DNA of 33,485 nt from a virus, in the IMG/VR virus record IMGVR_UViG_3300035698_029652, positions 1 through 33,485 of that record; one strand, 5' to 3'. Below are positions 24,680 to 32,705 of this stretch, in pieces (position 1 is the stretch's first letter; each line of letters begins with the position of its first letter). The notes under the pieces were generated by a model. The model had not been told where the DNA came from, made no database searches, and was given only the letters and a program-made list of their open reading frames with translations. Made by a program: the position numbers and the translations under genes.

Positions 24680-27067
24680 TTACATTTCTTCGTCTTCTGA
24701 ATCAAGGTTACTTTCTTCTTCTTCTGCAGTTTTTTTATTAATTTCTTTAATAACTTCTTTGTTATCTAAAATACCTTTAATAACTTCTTGTAGGTAATCA
24801 TCACCCATATCCCAAGGAAGGTTAGGAAGAAGTTCTCTTTTAATCTTATTTTTTAAAGCAGTTCTAACTGATTCTCTATTATCGTCATTAACTAAAAAAG
24901 AACCGTCAACAACTTTTTCAACTGCATCAGGTAATAACATAATAGCCATTTCTTCAGCTATCGTTTCAGCTTTAGTTATTTCTTCTTCCATATTCATCAT
25001 ACTAAGAGAAATTGGAGCTAAGAAGTAACATCTAATGTCGTCAGCTTTGACTTCTTTATTCTTCTTACTATCATCTTTCTTTTCTTCTATTTCTGTATCA
25101 TCTTCATATTCATTTCTATAAAGAGTAGTTATAAAAGTATTTAATGCAGGTGTAAAGGCTTTCTGAGCTGCAAGGACTCTTCTTACAAATTTCTGATTCT
25201 GTAAGGTAAGTGTCTTAGCTAATTCGACTTCATTTAAAGATTCAATAAAAGAAGAAGGAACTCCCGTACCATTGATTATAAACTTATTTAAGAATTCCAA
25301 GAATTCATTATTCATATCAGCTTCTTGACCTTCAAGAGTTTCCATTTCAACTGGTTTGTCTCCATCAAATGAAGGCATATAATAATCTTTAAACTGTCCA
25401 ACTGATTTCATGACGTAATCTACATCATCGAAGTCAGACATCTTAATTTCTTTATTTTTCAGATCATTAATAAACGAAGAAATAACTTGTTCTTGATCTT
25501 TTTCTAAACCAGCTTCTATATACCATAATCTCTTATCTGCTGAACGAGTGATCTTCATCATAAGTTGAGTTAAGAGGGTAATTAAATAGATCTTAGCGAA
25601 GAACATTATGTATTTAAAAATAGAATCACCATATACGTTGTCTTCATTATTTGGAACCCAATGAATTATTTCTTCGGGTGGAATGAAAAGAATTCTCATA
25701 CCATCGGATTTAAGTTTATCTTCTGATTCCAAGTAAGAAAGGATAATTCTTTTAAATTGTTTATTCTTAACAATAAATTTTCTATCTATCTTTTCAACTA
25801 TAAGGTCTGATAAGATATTAAAAATAAATTTTTCTTTTTCCCTAGCAGCCATTCCATCTTTCTTATTTCCAGATTCAGCTGTATTAATAATATCTTTTAT
25901 ATCAGAAGAAATAGAAGTAAAATTATTATAAGCTAAACTAGAATCCCTATAGATATTTTCAATATAGTAATAACCGTAGCATATGCCATTAAATTCAAGC
26001 TTAACAACTTTCTTTGGATCGAGCTTTTTAATTACACTTCCTTTTATAAGTTTTAGATCTTCATCATCTTCTTTACCTTGTTTCTTTTCTGCTTCGGAAA
26101 GAATTTGAGTTGAACCTAATTTTTCGTTTTGTTTAGTTGCCAACATCTTTAAATCATCTTCTTCGAAGAGTTGTAATGTTTTATCTTCTAATACAAAATT
26201 CTTATTTACTATCTTCAATAGTTTAGTTTTAATTTCACTAACAACATCTTTCTTCTTTTTGTTATCACTTTCTTTGAAATTTTTAATTAAAATCGATTCA
26301 CTTAGTGATTTCTCAAAAGTGTCACCTTGAAAAATTCCTGTGTTGTCTTCTTTTAATATATTAAGTTCTTCGTTTATCTTGTTACCATAGTAGTTATCAT
26401 AACCACGTTTTCTAACTAATTCTTCTAAAGAGTCACCTATCTTTTTTATAAAAAGAAAAGAATCACCTAATTTTAAAGACTCTTGAATGTATGATCTTAT
26501 TTTTTCTTCAACAGCATATTTCTTTTCGAGCTCTTTTGTTCTCTTATTAAAAACCTTTATACTCGCTTCTCTATCTTCTGTAGCCATAGTAGTTTCTGTT
26601 TCAACAAAGTATCTTATTGCTTTTTTAGAAAAATCATCTGGATTGATAATGTTATCTGTATAAGTATTGAGTATTTCTTTAAGGTAAGGAATCAAGGATA
26701 CGATTATTTCGTAATTATCATATGCCTTAATCCTACCCATTTCTCTTAGCATCATAGAGCTTATAGAAGAACTACTTACTTCTTTCTCGAATATACCCTT
26801 TATATCATCATTATTAGCTAACCCTCTTTTAGTATTTGCTCGCCTCAGGTGGTTATCTACTGAATTTTGTCTTTGAAAAGTAGTATTGAAGAAACCCATT
26901 ATATCATCATTAGAATTAGGAGCTATCTTCTTTTTAATATTTCTTAGCTTGTTGAAAATCTTTTCCATCTCTTCAACTTCGTTCTCATCTTTCTTCTCAA
27001 CGCCAAAAAATTCTTTTTTTAATGTACTAACACGTTTATCAAGATCTTTTTCTTTTTTAGAAACCAT
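24680..27067 (-). CDS. Portal protein (T4 gp20-like)
   Basis: The twelve-fold ring at the head vertex through which DNA is packaged and ejected. The 795-residue protein shows portal features in its middle and C-terminal parts: IPPEEIIHWVPNNEDNVYGDS (near 465-485), KITRSADKRLWYIEAG (near 506-521), and GTGVPSSFIESLNEVELAK (near 607-625), a pattern shared with T4-type portals. The first 130 residues and the segment 230-370 are charged and lysine/glutamate-rich extensions not present in T4 gp20 (524). ATG 27067 has AGAGGAAG upstream. It lies on the strand opposite to capsid and tail genes. The acidic tail EEEESNLDSEDEEM is likely flexible. Confidence 0.85.
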   Translation of the reverse strand: MVSKKEKDLDKRVSTLKKEFFGVEKKDENEVEEMEKIFNKLRNIKKKIAPNSNDDIMGFFNTTFQRQNSVDNHLRRANTKRGLANNDDIKGIFEKEVSSSSISSMMLREMGRIKAYDNYEIIVSLIPYLKEILNTYTDNIINPDDFSKKAIRYFVETETTMATEDREASIKVFNKRTKELEKKYAVEEKIRSYIQESLKLGDSFLFIKKIGDSLEELVRKRGYDNYYGNKINEELNILKEDNTGIFQGDTFEKSLSESILIKNFKESDNKKKKDVVSEIKTKLLKIVNKNFVLEDKTLQLFEEDDLKMLATKQNEKLGSTQILSEAEKKQGKEDDEDLKLIKGSVIKKLDPKKVVKLEFNGICYGYYYIENIYRDSSLAYNNFTSISSDIKDIINTAESGNKKDGMAAREKEKFIFNILSDLIVEKIDRKFIVKNKQFKRIILSYLESEDKLKSDGMRILFIPPEEIIHWVPNNEDNVYGDSIFKYIMFFAKIYLITLLTQLMMKITRSADKRLWYIEAGLEKDQEQVISSFINDLKNKEIKMSDFDDVDYVMKSVGQFKDYYMPSFDGDKPVEMETLEGQEADMNNEFLEFLNKFIINGTGVPSSFIESLNEVELAKTLTLQNQKFVRRVLAAQKAFTPALNTFITTLYRNEYEDDTEIEEKKDDSKKNKEVKADDIRCYFLAPISLSMMNMEEEITKAETIAEEMAIMLLPDAVEKVVDGSFLVNDDNRESVRTALKNKIKRELLPNLPWDMGDDYLQEVIKGILDNKEVIKEINKKTAEEEESNLDSEDEEM

Positions 27068-27114
27068 AATCTTCCTCTTTTGATTAATATTATTAATTGA
27101 ATGTTTCTGTTAAA

Positions 27115-27831
27115 TTAAAAATTAATAAATTTTATCTTTTTCATTATTCTACACCAACCAAAGTCAGTATAAATTCTAGCTACATTATAGCTATTTGCTT
27201 TAGAAAAAATAATATAACAATCTTTAATCTTATTATTGAACGTGGAGAAAGGAAACAAGCTACGAGATATTATAAGCTTATGTTCTTTATGTTTCAAAGT
27301 AAAAGTATTATTTAATCTCATCTCTTTAAATATCTCTTCAGTTATTTTTACTTTATTATCATCCCTTCTATCTTTCTTTATATCATTTACTAACTGATGG
27401 TGTTTAAATCTTTCTTCATCTGTTATTTTTTTCTCATTCTCATAGAATATCATTTTATCTTTTGAATAATAAAATCTCATTCCCTTCTTTTTAATTCGTA
27501 TACTATCCGTTGCTTTCTTTATTTCCTTATTTTTAAAATAGTTGAATAACTCATATCCTTGCATTTTAAAATTAACATCTCCTTCTAAATCTAAGAATAA
27601 ATCTATTCCTTGTTTTAGGTTAGTGTATGTCCTATTTGTTAAATGTTTTAAGACTTGTTCTGAAGGGAGATCATAGTTAATAACAACATCTTTTCCATTA
27701 GAGCAGAAAGACTTACTTAAAACATAATCTCCACTTTCAGATTCATTTTTCATTATTTGATTCAAGTCATAAATTAACTTGAATACTTTTTTAAAATTAT
27801 CACCTTGAAATTTTTTAAGCTGCTTCTTCAT
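27115..27831 (-). CDS. Unknown protein overlapping the polymerase N-half gene (weak sliding-clamp candidate)
   Basis: The gene encodes 238 residues; its start overlaps the last 17 bases of the preceding polymerase gene, so the two are translationally coupled. The chain alternates short strands and helices, with KVKITEEIFKEM (near 157-168), FTLKHKEHKLIIS (near 173-185) and a final strand-rich stretch. Size (T4 gp45 has 228) and linkage to a DNA polymerase would suit a sliding clamp, but no diagnostic motif is visible and this is only a suggestion. No typical PCNA-like motif was found, and the basic character is less usual for a clamp. Confidence 0.7.
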   Translation of the reverse strand: MKKQLKKFQGDNFKKVFKLIYDLNQIMKNESESGDYVLSKSFCSNGKDVVINYDLPSEQVLKHLTNRTYTNLKQGIDLFLDLEGDVNFKMQGYELFNYFKNKEIKKATDSIRIKKKGMRFYYSKDKMIFYENEKKITDEERFKHHQLVNDIKKDRRDDNKVKITEEIFKEMRLNNTFTLKHKEHKLIISRSLFPFSTFNNKIKDCYIIFSKANSYNVARIYTDFGWCRIMKKIKFINF

Positions 27832-29647
27832 TGTCTTTCTCTATCTCTTTAATTATATCGTTTAATTCTGGAAGGTCATAAGCAAATTTACCTAATTGGA
27901 CGAAATCTTCTGCAATGATTTTTTCTATAAAGTAAGGTGCTAGATCAAGGAAGAATTTTTCTTCTTCTATCTTCTTAGTTCTCTTATTAACTTTTCTTAT
28001 AACATCATCCTTACCCCAAATAAGTTTTCCATATTGTGTTCCCATTTCAATATTAAACGCAATAATAATTGAAGGATACAACGCTCTTAGATCGAGATCA
28101 ATAACTCCCCTAAAATATTTACTTAAAAGCTTGCCTAAGAATTTCCAACCATTTTCTTCAATAAGATTTGGATCCCCACAGAAAGCACCGAATAATTTTT
28201 CATGTTCATAGAGGTTTAAACCTTCTCCACCGTAACTTGCATTATGGTTATTACTTATTACATAATTTTTATCTCTATAAAATTTTCTAGCTAGATTCTT
28301 TAATGAAACAGTCTTCTTTAGTGCTTTTTCATAACGAGTAGAAGATACCTTTCCAATATTCCAAATAAGCTGAGTATCACCGACCTTCTTTTCAATTTTA
28401 ACCTGAAGCATTACATCTTGAATATTATAGTCAAGAAAAGATATAGGGTTAAGATAAAGCCACTGGTACATTTCTACACCCTCTGGTAATTCATCTTTTT
28501 CCTGTTTTACTATAAGTTCTCCAGTTCTGTCAAGAGACCATGAATCTTGTTTCTTTCCTTTTCTTAGATTAGCAAAATTCTGTTGTTGACAACCCCATTG
28601 TGTATAAGAAGCACATTTGAAGAAAGAACCTCTGTTTGCTAAATCCTGATTTCTATTATCTTGTTTGAAATAAAAGAAATCTATACCTTTGTTTCTAAAA
28701 TCTTTAGGAATGATTAAGTTTCTAGCAGTCTTACTAAACTTATAGAAATCTCCATAATAACTATTTCCTTCTTCTTTAGGAACTCCTTTTACTTTGGAAG
28801 CACGATTAAGAAGAGTCTTCACATCAAAGGGTGCATTCCAAGCTAACATAACATCTGGACGATCTACTTCATTAACTTGATTGAAGAATCCTTCTATTAA
28901 ATCAAACTCATCATCATAAAATTTAAGATTTAACTTAGTCATACCGTCTTTCTTATATCTTTTCCTTATTTTCTTTTTATATTTAACTCTATACTCTTTA
29001 TCTTTCTTTAACTTATAAAGCTTTTTTAATTTTGGGTATTTTCTTACTTCATCTTTAGTATAATTTAATAAGATAAATGAAGTCATAACTCCTTCAAAAA
29101 AGTATGAAAGCATACATACAGGGGCTTTAGCTTCGTTCTCATCAGGAAACTCACCTATTTTCATGCTGTCACACTCAATATCAAAGAAACCAGGCTGAAC
29201 CTTATCCTTTGAAAGACCGTATTTGTTAGCTACTAAATCCATATAGTAGTCCTCAATATCAATATCACTATCATGAACATTAGCATTCAAATGAACTTGT
29301 TTCATAGAATTATAACTCTTTGAACCTATACAATCTTCAATAAAGTCTTCATATTCACTTCCTAAGTTTTTAGCTATATTCTTTTCTAAGTCTTTAAACC
29401 TAGAAGTTTTTTCATCACAATCGTCTAAAGGTACATAAAACTTATGTTTTTTTAATTGTTTTTCTTGTTTGCTTATTTTATATTTTATAAAGGGTTCATC
29501 TATTACTTTAATTTTCTTTTTACCATTTTCTTTCAAGATAAGAAACAGTTGATCTTTATATTTGTTATGCTTAGAAGGCTTAACGTAAAAAGAGTTTACA
29601 ACCATGACGTTTTTATCTTTTGAAAGTTCTAAACTTTGTCCTGCCAA
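27815..29647 (-). CDS. Family B DNA polymerase, N-terminal half (3'-5' exonuclease and palm motif A)
   Basis: The protein has 610 residues and carries the proofreading exonuclease and the first half of the palm. Exo I FFDIECD (near 158-164), Exo II WNAPFD (near 268-273), Exo III YNIQD (near 408-412) and motif A DLDLRALYPSI (near 517-527) are visible. It then stops about 80 residues after motif A with an acidic helical tail (DLPELNDIIKEIEKDNEEAA). Motifs B and C are missing here and lie in the gene upstream (29874-31874), so the order of the halves is reversed. Start is TTG 29647, with AGGAG 7 bases upstream. Both halves must associate to give an active enzyme. Confidence 0.88.
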   Translation of the reverse strand: MAGQSLELSKDKNVMVVNSFYVKPSKHNKYKDQLFLILKENGKKKIKVIDEPFIKYKISKQEKQLKKHKFYVPLDDCDEKTSRFKDLEKNIAKNLGSEYEDFIEDCIGSKSYNSMKQVHLNANVHDSDIDIEDYYMDLVANKYGLSKDKVQPGFFDIECDSMKIGEFPDENEAKAPVCMLSYFFEGVMTSFILLNYTKDEVRKYPKLKKLYKLKKDKEYRVKYKKKIRKRYKKDGMTKLNLKFYDDEFDLIEGFFNQVNEVDRPDVMLAWNAPFDVKTLLNRASKVKGVPKEEGNSYYGDFYKFSKTARNLIIPKDFRNKGIDFFYFKQDNRNQDLANRGSFFKCASYTQWGCQQQNFANLRKGKKQDSWSLDRTGELIVKQEKDELPEGVEMYQWLYLNPISFLDYNIQDVMLQVKIEKKVGDTQLIWNIGKVSSTRYEKALKKTVSLKNLARKFYRDKNYVISNNHNASYGGEGLNLYEHEKLFGAFCGDPNLIEENGWKFLGKLLSKYFRGVIDLDLRALYPSIIIAFNIEMGTQYGKLIWGKDDVIRKVNKRTKKIEEEKFFLDLAPYFIEKIIAEDFVQLGKFAYDLPELNDIIKEIEKDNEEAA

Positions 29648-29672
29648 TTCTTACTCCTATTTTCAAATTAAT

Positions 29673-29678
29673 ATTATA
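29673..29678 (-). promoter_or_regulatory. Candidate -10 box before the polymerase N-half
   Basis: Reading leftward, TATAAT stands 25 bases before the TTG start, followed by ATTAATTTGAAAATAGGAG. It could give the N-half its own promoter, separate from the C-half. No -35 box is clear. Confidence 0.3.
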
Positions 29679-29744
29679 AAAGTGATAACTATAAAATAAC
29701 TTATAGCTTGCCTATACCCTAATCTCTTATTTAAGGAGAAGTCG

Positions 29745-29851
29745 ATGTTAACTATTTATTTAAATCTCAAAAGAGAGTTCATGTTCCAGATGTTGCCAAG
29801 AATAAAATAAACCTTCAACAAAAGAGATTGTTTGTTGCCCTTGAGGGCTAA
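29745..29851 (+). pseudogene. Small opposite-strand reading frame, broken or frameshifted
   Basis: ATG 29745 has an ideal ribosome binding site (AAGGAG, 29733-29738, 6 bases away). The frame ends after 21 codons at 29808-29810. In the -1 frame a coding-like stretch (KRVHVPDVAKNKINLQQKR) continues to TAA 29849-29851. One extra A in the AAAA run at 29769-29772 would join them into a 35-residue protein ending VALEG. It lies between the two polymerase halves on the other strand, which is odd for a working gene; it may be the scar of an insertion, a real small gene with a frame error in the sequence, or a chance open frame. Confidence 0.35.
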
Positions 29852-29873
29852 ATGCCCAGAGGTATAACTTTTT

Positions 29874-31874
29874 TTATACTTCCAAAACGTTTGAGAAAAA
29901 ACTACTTGCACCAACTTTGAGGCTTTTTATATTAAATGCTTCCAATATAATCAAGAAATGTCTTAAATTATCGTCTGCGGCAGTTCTAGCATCAATATAT
30001 GGAGTAATCCATAATGGTACTTTCTTTAAAGAAATAGGCATTGAAATAGTAGCAACTCCAAATCTTGAGAGTTCATCATTTAAGAATACAGTATCTTTTA
30101 ATTTTTTATAGATTGCTGGATTTTTTTTCTTGATAGGAAGAATACTTTCAAGAGTAGGAAGGTTAACTTTGTACATAGCACATTTTGTTCCAGGAATAAT
30201 TGGATTAGTTGGATAAAGAGCATTCCAAACAATAGCACCTCTAACCTGATTTTCTCTAAAAGGAAACTTATATGAGTCTATAGCATTGAATCTTTTATTC
30301 TCAGAATATTTCATTGAACGTTCTTCTAATATTTCTTTCATTATTTGTTCTCTGAATGCATAGAGTCGTTTTAAAATATTACCCATGTCAAAATCTTCTT
30401 TTAAAATTATTTCTTCGTCTATGAGCTTTGAGAAGAATTCCCTTACATCTTTATTCACAGTAGATTTTTTCAACTGCAATCCAACATAATTAATTTCAGG
30501 TACAATCTTTGATGGATCTTCTTTATCAGTAAAGATAGTTCCTTCCTGTGCTACAACACTTGTTACATATTGTTTCTTATTTCTAGTGAGGATAATCTTA
30601 TCTATAAAGAATTCATTCTTCATATGAATTTTAGGTCTCTTACTTTCTTCAACGTTCATAACAGTCGTTAGGTTCCAGAATAATTGGTCTACGTATTTAG
30701 CACAGACATATGTTAATATATTAGATACCGAAACATTTTTTTTCGTATCTTTTACTTTTACTTTTAATACATCTCTAGTATAATCAACAAACGGTCCAAG
30801 ATAAACAAATGTTGAATCGGTATCAATGGTAAGAATAAATTTTCTTTTATAATTCTCAACTGATTTCCATCTATAATCAAAAAAATAATAATATGCACAA
30901 TATCTTTCTATTAAATCCCAAAAATAATCGATATGTTCTAAAGTCTCTTTATCCATTTTATCTTCTTTTCTATAAATATAATTATCTATCTTTAAAAGAT
31001 CTTTAGTCGAAAGATATTTAATTAGAGAAGCTATGTGGGGTAATTTAATAAATTCATAGAAGTTACATTTAAAGTAAAGTCTTATTAATTCTCTCTTACT
31101 CAGTGTATCAAACATCTGTTCGATCTTCTCATCTACCATATAATCATGGTTCATTATTTGACTCATAAGCCTTTCTTTTACTATATTTTTAGTAATTCTA
31201 ACTACAAGCTTTCTATCTTGCATAACTTCTTTAAAGTCTTTAGGTTCTTTTTCTTCGATTAAAGTTCTATGAATAAAGTGAACTAAATGTTCTGATTTTT
31301 CAAATATAATATTACCAAATAATGCTTCAAATCCTAGGACTGCCGAGGTTGTAATAACTCGCCCCGTCCAAGTTGTTGCGTTACCAGTATAAGGATTAAA
31401 GAATATAGAATTTTCCTCGCCCATAGCTCCATAATAAGAGTTAGCATACTCTTTATAAGTTTTCTGGAACCCGTTATTTAACTCAAAACCGTCATCATCT
31501 TTAGCATCTTTACACTTAAACATCTTTCCCTTATAAACACTTCTTGTGTCTAAAAAATATTGAAGCATATCAGCTGAAAGATTTTTAACATCTTGTTTAA
31601 AGAAACTACCAGAACCAGTTATAATCGGTTTCTTCTCATAAATCCAGTCATTTAATTTAAGAAGACTGATTTTATAATTCACGTCTTCATAATTGTTTCT
31701 TAATATAACATCTTTGTTTTGAAATTTCTTCTTAGCATTCTTCTTAATAATTTTTCTCAACTCTTTTTTATCTTTGTCAGGGTAAAGTAATTGCAATTCT
31801 GTCATCATTTGTTTTAAATACTTCTTAAAAAATATCGAATCAAACAGTTCGTTTTTCTTTTTCTCTTTAATCAC
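29874..31874 (-). CDS. Family B DNA polymerase, C-terminal half (fingers, palm motifs B and C, thumb)
   Basis: The protein has 666 residues and holds the remaining polymerase domains. LQYFLDTRSVYKGKMF (near 104-119) fits the fingers, KTYKEYANSYYG (near 139-150) is motif B, ILTIDTDSTF (near 347-356) is motif C with the two metal-binding aspartates, and TRNKKQYVTSV (near 425-435) matches the KKxY motif. The first 60 residues are a lysine-rich helical extension that could pair with the acidic tail of the other half. Start is GTG 31874, with AAGGAG 6 bases upstream. The gene precedes the N-half by 226 bases, i.e. the halves are in permuted order. No intein motifs are seen at either break. Confidence 0.88.
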   Translation of the reverse strand: MIKEKKKNELFDSIFFKKYLKQMMTELQLLYPDKDKKELRKIIKKNAKKKFQNKDVILRNNYEDVNYKISLLKLNDWIYEKKPIITGSGSFFKQDVKNLSADMLQYFLDTRSVYKGKMFKCKDAKDDDGFELNNGFQKTYKEYANSYYGAMGEENSIFFNPYTGNATTWTGRVITTSAVLGFEALFGNIIFEKSEHLVHFIHRTLIEEKEPKDFKEVMQDRKLVVRITKNIVKERLMSQIMNHDYMVDEKIEQMFDTLSKRELIRLYFKCNFYEFIKLPHIASLIKYLSTKDLLKIDNYIYRKEDKMDKETLEHIDYFWDLIERYCAYYYFFDYRWKSVENYKRKFILTIDTDSTFVYLGPFVDYTRDVLKVKVKDTKKNVSVSNILTYVCAKYVDQLFWNLTTVMNVEESKRPKIHMKNEFFIDKIILTRNKKQYVTSVVAQEGTIFTDKEDPSKIVPEINYVGLQLKKSTVNKDVREFFSKLIDEEIILKEDFDMGNILKRLYAFREQIMKEILEERSMKYSENKRFNAIDSYKFPFRENQVRGAIVWNALYPTNPIIPGTKCAMYKVNLPTLESILPIKKKNPAIYKKLKDTVFLNDELSRFGVATISMPISLKKVPLWITPYIDARTAADDNLRHFLIILEAFNIKSLKVGASSFFSNVLEV

Positions 31875-31976
31875 TATATTCTCCTTGAATAATTTCCATA
31901 ATAATTTTTTGTTTATCAGTTTGTACTATTTAAAATTTAGTTTGAACATTAATTTAATTATAAACGGGAGGAAATC

Positions 31977-32666
31977 ATGGCGAAGAGTATAACTAAAACA
32001 AACAGAGACTTGTTAATTAAAGAAAGCACTGAAGCGTACAAGACCAAAATTACTTTGATAGAAAGGAAATTTAGACGAGCTAAAAAAGAAATGAAGGGTG
32101 AAAGTAGTAAATTAAAAATTTTATATAAAGAAGTTAAAAAACAGTATGATATGATCGCTGAATTATGCTTTGGTGATTTAGTTAACAAAAATGACGCAGA
32201 AGTAGAAGTAGAAGTAGAAGAACTTCTTGAAGAATTAAACTCAGGTTCAGATAGAAAACCACAAAAATACACTCAGAAACCTTGGAATGCGTTACATCAA
32301 GTTCTGGATAGGGTAATTAAGTTAAGAGAATTAATCGGAACTAATATAGTTGAAAGGATTAATATAGATAAAATGAGTGCAGACTTTAAATTAAAAGAAT
32401 ACCAGATAGTAATGAAGGAATTAGCGTTGGAAAAAGATAATAAGGGTGATCAGGTTAAAATGATTGCAGAACATTTCTTTAAAATGTTTAATGAAAAGAA
32501 AAAAGGAACTAAAATTTCTGATTTTGAAGGTGGCGGTGACGAAGATGATGATTTTGTTGAAGCTGAATATGATGAAGATGATGAAGATTTAGACGAGTTG
32601 ATAGCAATTAACTCTAGAAAAGAAGATAAGAAAAAGAAGAAAAAGAAAAAGAAGAAGAAAGTATAA
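31977..32666 (+). CDS. Unknown highly charged protein with a polylysine tail
   Basis: The protein has 229 residues: a helical, basic N-terminal domain, a VEVEVEELLEEL stretch (near 74-85) encoded by GAAGTA triplet-pair repeats, a second helical domain, then an acidic run (DEDDDFVEAEYDEDDEDLDE near 189-209) and finally 11 to 12 lysines in a row. Acidic and basic blocks may bind each other or nucleic acid. GGGAGGA precedes ATG 31977. It is isolated between two leftward genes. A small-terminase or DNA-binding role is conceivable from its helical form, but nothing specific supports it. Confidence 0.68.
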   Translation: MAKSITKTNRDLLIKESTEAYKTKITLIERKFRRAKKEMKGESSKLKILYKEVKKQYDMIAELCFGDLVNKNDAEVEVEVEELLEELNSGSDRKPQKYTQKPWNALHQVLDRVIKLRELIGTNIVERINIDKMSADFKLKEYQIVMKELALEKDNKGDQVKMIAEHFFKMFNEKKKGTKISDFEGGGDEDDDFVEAEYDEDDEDLDELIAINSRKEDKKKKKKKKKKKV

Positions 32667-32670
32667 AAAG

Positions 32671-32705
32671 GAAGGATATATCATTGTGATATATCCTTCT
32701 TTAAA
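32671..32705. terminator. Bidirectional terminator between convergent genes
   Basis: GAAGGATATATCA (32671-32683) and TGATATATCCTTC (32687-32699) pair perfectly over 13 bases around TTG, with TTTAAATT to the right and, on the minus strand, TTTTTATAC to the left. Confidence 0.88.

Noticed and set aside
26886-27315. Two plus-strand open frames at the start of the portal gene and in the neighbouring gene
   Set aside because: They lie antisense to coding genes, lack ribosome binding sites and have low-complexity hydrophobic products.
27815-31874. Split intein linking the polymerase halves
   Set aside because: Neither break carries the Cys/Ser at position 1, the block B histidine or a terminal His-Asn; the ends are simple charged helices.
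31959-31966. TATAAACG as late promoter of the 31977 gene
   Set aside because: A start site about 6 bases later would fall inside the ribosome binding site GGGAGGA, so a leader could not carry it.
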